DNA from: Hydnum rufescens UP504
Lineage: Eukaryota > Basidiomycota > Agaricomycetes > Cantharellales > Hydnaceae
Length of the DNA stretch: 64,000 nucleotides
Assembly: GCA_014904985.1 (NCBI GenBank)
Contig: MU129102.1
Span: 40,829-104,828 of the forward strand
Direction: 5' to 3'
This document shows, one piece after another, positions 11,089 to 23,245 of the stretch. Within the stretch, counting starts at the first letter, position 1. Each line of letters starts with the position of its first letter. The notes under the pieces were generated by a model that saw only the letters and a list, made by a program, of their open reading frames with translations, was not told where the DNA came from and searched no databases. A program made the position numbers and the translations under genes.

Positions 11089-13736
11089 TCAGATATGAGC
11101 GCTTCGATGAATTAGAGCTTTTCCCACCTTTTCCTTCCATTCAACATATGCCTGCAGTTCGACACCACCGAACTCGATGCCGACACTAAAATCAAGAATC
11201 CAGAACACACCGTCTGGGCCCCATGCCCGTCGCAGACCTCCGGACATGCCGCTAAGGTCTGCGGAGAGGTCGCATATTTCCGTGAAACCGCTCCTTAATC
11301 CTAGAAGATGATGGGCGTTGAGGCCATAAAATCGACCCTCGGGATCGCGCATGAATCGAGGCGCGTTCTGGTCAGGGATGGTGAAGGCATAGAGGGTGAC
11401 GGAAAAAGAGCCGAGGCTAGGGTTCCCCGACTGAAAGTACCTGACATAGTGATTTGAAATGCTTTCGTGGGTTTTGATAATCCGGCCCTGTGTGAGTCAC
11501 GTCGATTTAAGAGGGAATATCAGCGTATCGATCCAGATATCAAACGCACTCTGGCTACGATCGCGGACCATGCGTGGTCAACGTGATTATGACCATCCAC
11601 CCACCGACGAAATGGGCGGCCTTGGTGTTCCTTATCTGTAGGATCGTATAGGGGGCAGATGGATATACCATAAGAAAATCTGGAAGCGCGGCCATCTACA
11701 CCGTCACTTGGCTGGGTCCCACGTATCGCCGCGCCCGCCGCAGCCGGTTTTGCTCTAAGGAACACACCCCTTAAGCAAGAAAGCAAGCCCCCAAGCCATG
11801 GGAACTCACGTCGAGTCATCCACTACAGTGATCTGCCGGTTCTCCTTTGCCATCTCAGCGATTAGTTTCCGGCATAAGTACTGGCTCCTACTAAAACCTC
11901 CAACAAGAAAGATACGCTGGTTATGGATACCTATGGGTAAACGAGCGCACGGGGATATTGTGATACGCTTGCCTTTATTTCTGACGCCACAGTCTGCTTC
12001 TTCAGGGCAGCCACGATCATCTCGACGTATGGGTCGAAAGAGGCAGCAGTGTCTCTGAGAATATTCAAGAAACCAGGTTAAACTTCTTCTACGAAGAGAA
12101 AATAGACATTACTCCCTTTATCGGCACCACCTCCACTGTCATCTCGGACTTGGGGGGACCGTCCGCCTCCCCAGCCGCAAGTGAATTTTCGATCCGGAAG
12201 CTTGTGCCTCGTTTCCATTCAAAGAGAATGTCGATATCGCTCCCTCCGAGCGGTGGTGAATCTTTGGTGACCTTGGAGGTATCTCCTGCCCCTTCAAGGG
12301 CAAATTCATTTTTGGCTTTGACTACCTTGGCTTCATCTCCGGAAAGAGAGGACAAAGCTATCTCCCCCTTGGACGCCGACTCCTCGGTCACCTCGGATTC
12401 GAGGGAAGTGCCCGCACCTCCCCGTGCAAGGTCATTCTCGAGGCGGGCGACATTCTCTAAGATGCGTATTATTTGCTCTAAGATCCTGAGGACCTTCGCT
12501 AAGAGGGGCAATATTGTCTGTATGATACGGTGGGCGTTTTGTATGAGATCGGAGGTGTTGATTCCACGCGGTTCGATATCGGGTTCGCCAAATTCGGCAT
12601 AGGCTGCCTTGTCTAGGTTGTTCAGATCCCTTTGAGCAGCTCGTGCGACGAAAATGGCTCCAGCTGGGACGGCTAGCCCAAATAACGGGGTAAGTAAATG
12701 ACTCGCGGAGGGGCGGGGACTAACTCACACGCTGAGGCCCGTGTCTCTTTCAGAAGGAGGGATGGATCCGTCCTGGTGACTTCATATGTTGTTATATCTA
12801 CTGTCGAGCCGCCGGCGTCACAGATAGCGAATTGTATGCCTCGCTATTAGGTGTATAGAAAATTTGGTTGAATTATGTCCATGTATGAATCATCCCCAGG
12901 CCGACATCACGAACCTTCAGCCAATCTGAACTAGATCCTCCGTTCAGGACACAAAAATCAACACATGCTTCTGCATCGGTGAGGAAGCGAATGCGGGACC
13001 TCGTCTTTTGCGGGTCTGGAAATCCGGCGACAATTGCCGCTTTCCGCAAGAAGTGCTGTTCTTTTACACCCCAACCATTAGGATGTGTAATTATAATATC
13101 GGCAGATTCGAAAAGCTTATTCCATACGGTGCCTCCTTCGAGGACGTGGGCCTCGAAAAATTGACGTGTATGCTTTACGAGATAAGCCATGTAGTCAGAA
13201 TATATTTGACTGAGAGGGACTCCATCGGGCAGATCTGACGAAAAAAATTGGTGAGTCTCGTTATAGGATGTTCCATTCATTAGGTGAAGGACCTGAAGTT
13301 TCGAATTGATGTTCCAACTTCATGGTCTCTGGATGCATGTTAAGTTTAAAGAGCTTCGCAAGTTGCCAACCCCTCTCCTTCGCTTGCGTGGCGTTTGGGA
13401 TGAGCGCCGAGGCTCCACACTTTGCGGGCTAAGGAACGCATGAGAGAGATAGGATACATCCTTGCATTGAAACCTCCGCACCGTGCCTCCATCATACCAT
13501 AGTAGGGTAGGGACCCTAGGCTCACTTACCTTCGCTTGGTCAGGCCACGCAGATACCGATGTAATCGACCTTGGTCCGCCTGTTTTATTCGTCGCGTAAG
13601 TATCTGTTCCTTGTTCTCCGTGGGACGTCTAACCTTGGAGCAGATGAGAGTACGCTACTGCGCTGTAGACTGTCCCAAGGTCGATGCCGAGCACGATCCT
13701 CTCGGGTCCACTCCAGGGGTCGTTTACAAGCGCCAT
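11089..13736 (-). CDS. HSPA12-like Hsp70-family ATPase, copy 1 (one probable lesion)
   Basis: This is a divergent Hsp70/actin-fold ATPase of the HSPA12 group; its cellular role in fungi is not known. It starts at ATG 13736 with a phosphate-1 motif VLGIDLGTVYSAVAYS. Minus-strand exons: 13634-13736, 13482-13579, 13293-13428 (AKCGASAL, ERGWQLAKLFKL), 12915-13234 (VPLSQIYSDYMAYL, THPNGWGVKEQHFLR), 12729-12843 (ICDAGGSTVDITTYEV), and from 12672. That last part includes a helical stretch (LLAKVLRILEQIIRI), a repeat insertion, then IFLVGGFSRSQYLCRKL, and ends WILDFSVGIEFGGVELQ near 11160. Between 12090 and 12110 an in-frame TAG and a one-base deletion relative to copy 2 break the frame, unless an unrecognised intron removes them. 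A GC-AG intron near 11950-11985 is likely. It lies tail to tail with Hsp70 copy 2. Confidence 0.65.
12120..12400 (-). repeat. short repeat insertion inside HSPA12-like copy 1
   Basis: Between the DAGGSTVD region and the LVGGF motif the protein carries Ser/Glu-rich units of about 36-40 residues (pattern GEIxLSS...DEAKVxxxKNE...LE). About two units and a partial one are visible here, against about three and a partial in copy 2. Confidence 0.55.
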
Positions 13737-14980
13737 GTTGAACAATGCTCAATGGGGGGCAAAAGATGTTCCTGGAGGGAAGAGGCACGCATCATATAGA
13801 CACTAGGTATCCGGTAGAGTGGGACGTTTTAGTGGGTAAATTTCTATATACGGTCGGTCAAGACAGACTGCATAGATAAGCTGGTGGCACCAAGTGGTCT
13901 GATTCCGTTCTAGATCAGGGTATGGTAGTTCACGACTAGGGCTCTATGGAAAGCTTTCGATGATATTATTGATCCTGATTCGAATATCCTTGATTCAGTG
14001 CGAAGGCGAGCTGGAAGCATGAGGCGTGTAAATGACCATTTAGTCAAGACCTAATTTGTGATTGGCCATTAGCAGACTAGCATCGTGTAAGCGCATGCAG
14101 TAGCGGTGAGGCTCCTACAATATGCCGTGCCGGATTAGTGCCAGAATCCGGTCAAGTCACAATGTCACACCACTGTCACAGACGGCCCTTGGAATGGAAT
14201 TGTTGAACCCCTCCCATATCTCTATGATCGTACCCTCGAAGACATGCACATAGCGATTCTTACTGGAGATTTCAGACCCCACAAACATTTCATTTACCGT
14301 TTCGAAAACTGGATAAGAAATAGGAATGAGCCACGAGTGAGGGGAATGCTTCATGTATAGTTTATCGGCCTATACTGTATGGTGGTATGTTAAGGCGCCG
14401 ACTAAAAGGTGTAGTAAGCTCACGCGCAAGAGATCGGGAATACGCAGGATGGTAGGGCTTCATCGATGTGTGTGTTGGAACTTGCAATCATGAGAGGCAA
14501 TAATATTTACAATAAGGGAAGCGAAAAGAGCGAATTTCGTTCGGCAAGGTCAATTGCAATATTTGAACCTGACGGGGAATTCACTGAATGATGTAGATTC
14601 AGTACGCATTGCAGCTCTGTCCATTACGACGTGCTTTCTGAGGCTCACAAAAGTCTGACATCGCCTATGGCCACTTGATTCTTTCCTGGGGCGGCACTTC
14701 CACTGTTCCACAGCAGTATACTTACAGGAAATGTTGATGCACTCTCCGTCCGAGTACCTAATGGCCAGGCGCCGTTTCTACCAGCGCGGGAGTCAGGGTC
14801 CATAATTACTCATTGGAATGTAAGGACTATCGTAGATGCGTAATTTGGGATTGATGATGTTGGGACGCACCTACCCTAATAACTGCCTCGATATCTGGAC
14901 ATCGTCCTGGTGGATGTCCAAATACAATGTTAAGCCATGGGGGCCTCGGAGCTAAACTCAGTCTCCATGGGCTCTTTGTT
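13737..14980. other. duplicated non-coding spacer and 5' region of the membrane-protein gene (unit A)
   Basis: No gene is visible. The sequence is homologous to 23246-24527, including the AAATGTTGATGCACTC block near 14730 and AATACAATGTTAAGCCATGG near 14920. It probably contained the divergent promoters of the HSPA12-like gene and the neighbouring membrane-protein gene. Confidence 0.45.
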
Positions 14981-15158
14981 TCTAGCCGTTGACAACGCTT
15001 TCGATATATTTGGCAGAAAGAACAGAAGATGCCGTTGATTTTATTGCTCCCGAGGTGCCGCCGACCCCGGAAAACTTTCTTTCTTCGTCTTTTCTCTCAT
15101 GGATATACGAATCAACTACCATTACCGCAGGCGGTCTCTCGCACTCTTCGTCCGCAGT
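14980..15158 (+). pseudogene. 5' fragment of the duplicated membrane-protein gene
   Basis: The stretch matches 24528-24815 with internal gaps (GATATATTTGGCAGAAAGA, TTGCTCCCGAGGTG, GGATATACGAATCAACTACC against GGATATGCCGATCAACTACC). It breaks off abruptly near 15158, where Hsp70 sequence begins. The ectodomain, membrane segment and cytoplasmic part of the 24.8-kb gene are absent, so this copy is truncated by the duplication junction. Confidence 0.55.
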
Positions 15159-16290
15159 CCATGGAACCCAGGCGAAAACAAAAGAAAGGTCGGCTCGTCC
15201 TTCTATCAGTATTAAAACTCTTCGCTCAATTCATTCGATTCCCCAATTCGTAGATCTTTCCACAAATCCTCGTTCTCTTCGTCGTCTCCACACGGCTTGG
15301 GAACATGCAAAGTGCATGGTTCCTCTGCTGTCCATGCTCCGATCGAACTTGATACCCTCTATGAAGGTATCGATTTCCACACCTCAATCACTCGTGTGCG
15401 TTTCGAAGGGCTGTGCCAGGACCCCTTCCACAGTACCCTCGAGTCCGTCGAGAAGGTCTTGCGGGATTCGAAGATCGACAAGTTCAATGTGCATGAGGTC
15501 GTCTTGGTCGGCGGGTCGATGCGAACTCCTCAAGCTCGTGTCCGACTTCTTCAACGGGAAGGAGCCCGGTGGGTCCAACCCCGATGAGGCCGTCGCATAC
15601 GGGACCACGGTGCAGGCTGCCGTCTTGTCTGGGGATACCTTCGGGAAGCCCTGAGACCTCCCGTACCTCGATGCCACTTCTCCCTCTACTGGTCTCAAGA
15701 CGGCCGATGGTGGTTTCCCCACCCTCCCCAAGCGGAGTTTGGTATTTATTATGCATATCCGCATATTATCTACTGTACTGATGAATTACTCCTGGAATAG
15801 ATTATACCGACGGAACGGTGGGAAATATTCACCTCGGAATTCGACAATCAGCGTAGTGTGGATCCAGGTGTACGAAGGTGAACGTGCGTGGACCAACAAC
15901 TTGCTAAGCAAATTCGAGCTCTCCGGCATTCCTCCCGCACCGCGTGGTGTATCTCAAATCCAAGTCACTTTCTGTATCGACGCCAATGTCGTGGGCGTAT
16001 CTCCCGGGGGACACGACGACAGGGGAGTCGTCACGGATCACAATTACGGCGGATCAGAACCAGCTGTCAAGGAAAGAGATCGCGCGGATGGTAGCCAGTG
16101 CAGAGAGAGAAGCAGAAAGAGCTCGAGGCAGTTGTTAGAAATGTTAGAAATCTGCTCAGGCAGACGCTGTAGGGCACGGTGGTGGCCCCAAGGGCTTCAC
16201 TGACGCACCTGGTGCTGTGGCTGATGACCGTCCAATCGTTTAATAAGTCGACTCGACGAGTGGTTACCTGTATGGTCCGAAGCATATACA
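15158..16290 (+). pseudogene. Hsp70 pseudogene, copy 3 (5' half missing)
   Basis: Homology starts at the end of Hsp70 exon 4 ([10 protein letters not shown] for [10 protein letters not shown]), so the promoter and the whole N-terminal ATPase half are lost. Exon-5-like sequence from about 15253 reads [19 protein letters not shown], then [13 protein letters not shown] and [12 protein letters not shown], but with a shift near 15322. A block present in the other copies is missing near 15530. Exon-6-like sequence from about 15800 keeps [11 protein letters not shown] and GIPPAPRGV, with further losses near 16110. The shared stop is the TAG at 16170-16172 after LLRQTL, and a decayed VDSTS tail follows at 16240-16262. 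It cannot encode a chaperone. Confidence 0.85.
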
Positions 16291-17142
16291 GCCTCGTCGT
16301 GCCTTCGTCTCATTGTCGCCTCTCTCTTTGCCCTTTTCGTTCATTTCTTCTCTGGGGCTGTTCTAGTATCCATCTCTTTCCCCTCTGAATGATCTCATCC
16401 ATTTTCCTACCCCTATGTAGCATGACCCAATTATGGAAGAGTCAAAAGTAGTCTGTACACGATTTTAGGATAATCTAGCTCAAGTGTCAGGCGGATGGAA
16501 TTGTTCCTTGAGATAGAGTATCAATTTAGAACTGGCTACTGCTTCCCTATAAATTTAAGCTTACATGTGTTGACTGAATATGGTAGATGTCATGAGCTGC
16601 CCCATGTGAATAAGTCTTGCAGTGAACCTAGTCTTGGAATGGTGAGGACAGACAGCAAAGATATGTTTCACTGCATAGGGCTTCTGTTGCTCCTCTATAT
16701 CGGAGGGTAGCACCTTCAATATTTCCCTTCTGGGTGTCTCCAGAAATCTGGATCACTGGGAGGAGACCAGGAGTGGACAGAAGCGAGTAGTTGCTTTGGG
16801 CACGTGACTCTAGATCATGCACATTTTTTGCTTCCGGCGGCTGCTCACCTAATCGGCTGGGCACGAGACACTGCGAATTGATGGGTAATGCCCAGACAAC
16901 CTAATTCTCTGCCCCATGTCTGTGCGGCTGCAAAGATTCACCCGAATCTTGCTTTGAATCTCCGGTCGGTTTCAATAGAAGGTTCCCACAAGATTTGCAT
17001 GAGTCTCTGCAGCCGAACAGGCCCTTAATGACCATGACTAGGAGGATACTAAGAAGCAGGGACACCAATTCTGGGGGTAGCTCATAATCTGCCCCATTGC
17101 TGTGTGATTGATAAGGTAAAACCCAGCAGTGAGCAATAGACC
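16291..17142. other. 3' flank of Hsp70 copy 3 and leader of copy 4
   Basis: The region to about 16590 repeats the 3' flanks of copies 1 and 2 (CGATTTTAGGATAATCTAGC, TTCCTTGAGATAGAG). The last 90 bases repeat the Hsp70 leader (GGGACACCAATTCTGG, CATTGCTGTGTG). No gene is seen between. Confidence 0.45.
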
Positions 17143-19220
17143 ATGACCAAAGCTATCGGTATCGACCTTGGGACAAGTTATTCCTGTGTAGGTGTTTGGC
17201 AGAACAACCGTGTCGAAATCATTACCAATGATCGTGAGTTGCTTCTTCAAACACCACAAAACCATTTACTGACTCCTTACGCAGAGGGTAACCGCACAAC
17301 ACCATCCTATGTCTCATTCTCTGGCTCCCAACGTCTCATTGGCGATGCGGCAAAGGACAAGGTTGCCATGAACCCTGTCAACACGTATGTTGTTCCATAT
17401 CTTCCCTATTCCTGGTTCGTTGTCTGGACTGCCCGTTATCCAGTGTGTTTGACATTAAGCGCCTCATTGGGCGTAAATTCGACGATCCAGGGGTCCAATC
17501 GGATATCGAGCATTATCCCTTCAAAGTGATCAACAAGGACGGTAAGCCTAACGTCCAGGTCGAGTTCCGTGGTGAGATCAAGGTGTTTGTGAGTGTGTAC
17601 CCCCATGATCGCCATCATTTTCGTTCCCATCTCACCCTCGTTTCTGATGCGATTGATAGTCTCCCGAAGAGATTTCATCCATGATCCTTCTCAAGATGAA
17701 GGAAACCGCTGAGTCGTATTTGGGTCACCCCGTCATGGATGCTGTTATTAGCGTCCCCGCCCACTTCAACTATTCGCAGCGACAGGCAACGAAGGACGCC
17801 GGTGTTATTGCGGGCCTTAATGTTCTTCGTATCGTCAACGAGCCCACTGCTGCTGCCATTGCCTACGGTCTTGATAAGAAGGCCCCTAGCGAGCGCAACG
17901 TTCTCATCTTCGATCTAGGCGGTGGAACCCTCGATGTGTCCCTTTTGACCATCAATGGGAATACCTTCAAAGTCAAGGCCACTGCCGGTAACACCCACTT
18001 AGGGGGGGAAGATTTTGATAACCGTCTTGTCAGTCACTTTACCATGGAATTCAGGCAAAAACACAAGAAAGGTCAACTCGTTCTTCTATTAAAACTTCTT
18101 TACTTAATTGATTCTATTCTTTGATTCATAGATCTTTCGACAAATCCCCGGTCTCTTCGTCGCCTCCGCACGGCTTGCGAACGTGCAAAGCGCACGCTCT
18201 CCTCTGCTGCTCGCGCTTCGATCGAAATCGACACCCTGTACGAAGGTATCGATTTCTACACCTCACTCACTCGCGTGCGTTTAGAAGAACTGTGTCAGGA
18301 CCTTTTCCGCGGTACACTCGAGCCCGTCGAGAAAGTCTTGCGGGATTCGCAGATCGACAAGTCCGACGTGCATGAGATCGTCTTGGTCGGTGGGTCGACG
18401 CGAATTCCTTATATCATCAAGCTCGTGTCCGACTTCTTCAACGGAAAGGAGCCCACCAAGTCCATCAACCCGGATGAGGCCATCGCATACGGTGCCGCGG
18501 TGGGGGCGGCCATCTTGTCTGGGGATACCTCCAAAAAGATTCAAGATCTTGTGTGTCTTGATGTTACCTCTCTGTCCGCAGGTATCGAGATGGCTGGGGG
18601 TGTCTTCAGAACCCTGATCAAGCGAAACTCGGTATTTATATCGCACAAGTGTATATTGTCTTTTTATTGATGAATCATTCCTCCAATAGAGGTTACCGGC
18701 GAAATACTTCGAGGAGTTCACTACGACCTCGGATAACCAGACTGCCGTGAGGATCCAGGTGTACGAAGGCGAACGTGCACACACAAAGGACAACCACTTG
18801 ATCGGCAAGTTCGAACTCCTTGGCATCCCTCCGGTACCCCGAGGTGTGCCTCGAATCGAAGTCACTTTCGATATCGACGTGGACGGTGTCCTCGCCGTGT
18901 CCATGGTAGACAAGGCGGCGGGTAAATTGTCACACATCGTGATCACGGCCAATGAGGACCGGCTGCCAAGGAAAGAGATTGCGCGCATGGTCGTTGATGC
19001 AGCGAATTTCAGGGAGGAGGATGAAGATGCCGCTGCACGCATGACGGCGAAGAGCACCCTCGAGTTATACGCCTCCAGCCTGGACGACTCGGCCGAAAAA
19101 CTCAACAAGGCGATCACGGCGACAATTTCGTGGGTCGGTGCGAACCAGGAGGCAAGGAAGGAGGAGTACATTGAGAAGCAGAAGGAGCTCGAGACAATTG
19201 TTGCGAATCTATTCAGGTAG
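17143..19220 (+). CDS. cytosolic-type Hsp70 chaperone, copy 4 (intact, tail-less)
   Basis: Exons are 17143-17233, 17285-17384, 17444-17588, 17660-18071, 18132-18631 and 18690-19220. They sum to 593 codons with no interruption, giving 592 residues against about 640-650 for typical cytosolic Hsp70. ATPase-domain signatures are all present: [15 protein letters not shown] near residue 5, [29 protein letters not shown] and [11 protein letters not shown]. The interdomain linker reads [11 protein letters not shown] where the family normally has a leucine-rich linker ending DVAPLS, so allosteric coupling may be altered. Substrate-binding domain and lid follow. The protein ends ANLFR at TAG 19218-19220; the sequence beyond still reads AGGPEGFPGAPGGF and then, shifted, GPTVE-stop-VE. 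Without EEVD it should not bind TPR co-chaperones such as Hop or CHIP; that is inference from the family. Confidence 0.88.
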
Positions 19221-20396
19221 GGGGTGGCTGGTGGCCCCGAGGGCTTCCCTGGTGCACCTGGTGGTTTCCCAGTGCTGCCCCTGACAACGGTCCCACCGTC
19301 GAATAGGTCGAGTCGACAAGTGAGGGCCTATGTGGTCCAAAACATACCACACACCCTCGCTGTGTATCTGCCGTCTCACTGTCTCTCCTCCGCCGATCAT
19401 CTCCAACCTCTATTTGTCTTTCTCTGGGGCTGTTCTTGCATATATCTATTTCCCAGTTTATGAATGACCTTGGCCATTTTGCTGCCCTTTTGTGGCATAT
19501 TGTGGCATAATTTAAGTCGAGCAGTACCTACACGATCTTAGAATGTAAATAAGATCGACGCCTTTCTTGGAGGGATGAGGCTGCGGACTATATCCATGCA
19601 ATTGATATATGGCTATGGCTTCCCCATATATTAAATCCATCCTTCCTTTCCATTGATAGTTCCTTAGGATATTTGTTTCTGCAATGTCATAATATAGGTC
19701 AAGCCTATAAGTCATTGATCTGATATTCTCTGCATACCTGCACAATTCTCTAAGTGGAGGTCGCACTGAGAACCAGGTAAGTTATAGTACTACCGAATGC
19801 CTCATCCCTAGCGATAATCAACGGGAACAATTTCCCCATTACTGTATGATTTATCACATACTCCACTAGAACCACAAAGATATCCTACCCATCTTTCAAC
19901 TCCTAGATTGAGCTTGGCCTCTCCCCTTAAGGCCTGGTCGGATTCCTCCATCTAAATATATAGTCTATACCATAGTGCTTCTGGAAATGCATCAGTGCCA
20001 CTACATGGAGATCCAACTGAGGCTACTACTGAAGCGCCTGGGTGTTCCAGCAAAGTGTCACACGTGTACATTGGATTTGGAGAGGTTTTAAAATCGTTCT
20101 CCCTCAGTGCGAGGTGGAGTATAAGGCAGAGATGGGTGAAATCCAGGGCAGTATGTCCTACTTGTGACGCACTTATCGAGCAAGGGATGATAAGTGTGGT
20201 GTTTTGGAGTCAAGTCCTCGTCGCCTCACGGTGAGGGGGCATCGAAGATGACATATGTTAGTACAAATCAATATGGATCCCATGAGTACGATTTTAATGA
20301 ACCAGGACGAAGAAATAGTTTAAAAAAAACGAGACTGCGACATGGTAGACTTGACGGTATAACATCAGATTAACAGAAGTCAAAGGTACTGAGTCC
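19221..20396. other. decayed Hsp70 tail and duplicated spacer (unit B)
   Basis: The first 100 bases hold the vestigial glycine-rich and EEVD-like tail. The remainder is homologous to 9743-11088 and has no gene of its own. Confidence 0.5.
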
Positions 20397-23245
20397 CTAG
20401 TCTTGACTTGGAAGAATGGATACCCCACCACGCTTTTTGATACCCTGGATATGATTGCACGCGTTAAGATGCGAAGCATTTCGATGAATTAGAGCCATTC
20501 CCACCTTTTCTACCCATTCAACATACGCCTGCAGCTCAACGCCACCAAACTCGATGCCGATGCTAAAATTAAGGACCCAGATATGCGCCGGCTGGGCCCC
20601 GATTCGTCGTTCCAGATCCTCCGGACATGCCGCTAAGATCTGCGGAGAGGTCAGCATACTTCCATGAAACCACTCCTTAATCCTGGGAGACGATGGGTGT
20701 GAGGCCGTGCGTGAGACCGGCCCTCGGGATCACGCATGAATCGAGGCGCCTTCTGGTCCAGGAGTGAAGGCATATAGCGGGACGGAGAAAGTCCTGAGTT
20801 GAGGGTTCCCTGTTCTATAGTACACATGATGTAAGCACTTGACACGCTTCGTTGGGTCTTGGATGAATCTGGTTCTGCGTAAGTCATACACAATTCAGAG
20901 GGACATTCCGGCTATTGATCCTGGGTATCAAACGCACCTGGCTACAACTGCAGACCATGCGTTCATGAACGTCGATCTCATACCATCAGCCCACCGATGA
21001 ATTCGACGACCGTTGGTGTTCCTTATCTTGAGGGTCAATATAGACTCCCACATATCTGTTCCATAAGAATATCTGCAGCACGGCCGATCTACACTGTCAG
21101 TCTCGGCTGAGTCCCAAGTATCGCCGCGCCCTCCGCAGCTGGCTTTGCCCTAAAAGCACCCTTTAAGCAAGCAAGCAAGTCCCCAAGCTCATTGGAGCTC
21201 ACGTCGAGTCATCCACGACCAGTGATCTGTCGGTTCTCCTTGGCCATCTCGGCAATGAGTTTCCGGCATAAATACTGGCTTTTACTGAAACCTCCAACAA
21301 GAAAAATGCGCTGTTTATGGATATCCATTCGTAAAGGAGTACATGGGATATATGTGATATGCTGCCTTGATCTCGGAAGCCGCGTCTGCTTTCTTCAGGG
21401 CAGCCACGATCATGTCGACGTACGGGTCGAAGGAGGCCGCACCGTCTCTGAGAATATTCAAGAAGTCCACGTCAATTTTCTTCCTGAAAGAGAAAATAGA
21501 CATTACTCCCTTTATCGGGACCACTTCCACTGAGCTCTCGGACTCGGGGGAACTGTCCGCCCCCCCAGGTGCAGAATTCTGGATCCCGGAAGCCTGTGCT
21601 TCGTTTCCATTCGAAGGGAACGTCGATATCGCTCCCTCGGGCGGTTGCGACTCTTTGGGGACCTCGCCGTTGGGGGGATTGCGTGCTGCCTCGAGAACAG
21701 GTTCATTTTTCATGTTGATCACCTTTGCTTCATCCGGGGACATAGACATCGCTCCCTCGATCGGGCCCGGCTCATTTTCCCCCTTGCCGGTGACGAGATC
21801 TCCTGGCACGTCGAGTGAAGAGTCATTTTTGATGCTAAGTACCTTTTCCTTGCTTTTGGAAAGAGAGGATAATGATATCTCTCCCTCGGACGCCACCGAC
21901 TCTTCTGTTACCTCATAGTTCAAGGAAGTGGCCGCACCCTCCTGTGCAAGCTCATTTTCGAGGCGGATCGCGTTCTCTAAGATGCGTATTATCTGCTCTA
22001 AGATCCTGAGGACCTTCGCTAAGAGGAGTAATGTTTTCTGGATCATACGCTGGGCGTTTTCTATGAGATCCCGCATGTTGATTTCATGCGGTTCGGTAAA
22101 GGGTTCGCCAAATTCGGCATAGGCAGCCTTGTCTGAGTTGCCCGAATCCCTTTGAGCAGCCCGTGCGACGAAAATGGCACCAGCCGGGACAGCTGGCCCA
22201 AGGAATGGTGTAAGGAAATGGCTCGCCGGGAGTCAGGAACTGACTCACACGCTGACGCTCGTGTCTCTTTCAGGAGGAGGGAGGGTTCCGTTCTGGTAAC
22301 TTCGTATGTTGTGATGTCAACGGTGGAGCCGCCGGCGTCACAAATCGCGAACTGGACACCTCGCTATTGGATGTATAGAAGATTTAGTTGGAGTATGGCC
22401 ACCATACCCAGGTCGATATCACGAACCTTGAGCCAATCGGAACCGAACCCTCCGTTTAGCAGGCAAAAATGAACGCACGCCTCTGCATCGGTGAGAAATC
22501 GAATTCGGGCCTTGTCTTCTGCGGATCTGGAAATCCGGCGACAATAGCTGCGTTCCGTAAGAAATGCTGCTCTCTTACTCCCCAGCCATTAGGGTGCGTG
22601 ATGATAATATCCGCGGATTGGAAGTGCTTAGTCCACACCGTGGTGCCTTCGAGGACGTGTCCCTCGAAAAAGTGTCGAGTATGCTCTACCAGATAGGCCA
22701 GGTAGTCCGAATAAATTTGACTCAGAGTGACCCCATCGGGAAGATCTGACCAAGAAGTTAGTGAGTCTCATTACAGGATGTTCCATTCATCAAGCGAAGG
22801 ACCTGAAGTTTCAAATGTGTGCTCCGATTTCATCGTTTGTGGGTGCAGATGGAGTTTAAACAGCTTGGCAAGTTGCCAGCCCTTTTCCTTCGCTTGGGTG
22901 GCGTCCGGGATGAGTGCGGAGGCTCCACACTTTGCGGGCTAGGAACGCATGAGAGAGATATGAGCGATCCTTAGATTGAAACCTTCTCACCTTGTGTCTA
23001 TCATACCATAGCAACGTAGGAACTCTAGGTTCGCTCGCGTTCCTTTGGTCGGGCCACTCGCATACCGATGTTATCGATCTTGGACTACCTGTTTTACTCG
23101 TCGCATAAGCATTGCTTCCTTGTTCTCTGTAGGACATCTAACCTGGATACAGATAAGAGTACGCCACGGCGCTGAATACGGTGCCGAGATCGACCCCGAG
23201 TACAATCCTCTCCGGTCCGCTCCATGGGTCGTTTACTAGCGCCAT
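20397..23245 (-). pseudogene. HSPA12-like Hsp70-family ATPase, copy 2, degenerate
   Basis: This is the paralogue of the gene at 11.1-13.7 kb with the same order of exons. ATG 23245 leads into VLGVDLGTVFSAVAYS, then PTLLWYDRHK before a GTGAGA donor, AKCGASAL, HPNGWGVREQHFLR near 22590, ICDAGGSTVDITTYEV near 22310, the helical LLLLAKVLRILEQIIRI, a longer repeat insertion, FLNILRDGAASFDPYVD, IFLVGGFSKSQYLCRKL, and NFSIGIEFGGVELQAY near 20550. Lesions relative to copy 1 are an extra base near 20657, two extra bases with stops near 21100, and loss of the AG acceptor near 21325. In return it keeps the frame at the place where copy 1 is broken (21470-21500). The two copies are therefore damaged at different sites. 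Confidence 0.7.
21500..21915 (-). repeat. longer repeat insertion inside HSPA12-like copy 2
   Basis: Read on the minus strand, three units of about 36-40 residues follow one another: one around EGEISLSSLS...KVLSIKND, one around IEGAMSMSPDEAKVINMKNE, one around PEGAISTFPSNGNEAQ. They end in the shared VEVVPIKGVMSIFS. The units are similar but diverged, and there is about one more than in copy 1. Confidence 0.6.

Noticed and set aside
14989..15654. A 221-codon open frame across the copy 3 junction
   Set aside because: It joins membrane-protein 5' sequence to out-of-frame Hsp70 exon sequence and retains an intron; it is a chance frame over two pseudogene fragments.
18281..19171. Minus-strand open frame of almost 300 codons opposite Hsp70 copy 4
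   Set aside because: The plus strand carries an intact, conserved Hsp70 over the same bases, and the antisense reading crosses an intron.
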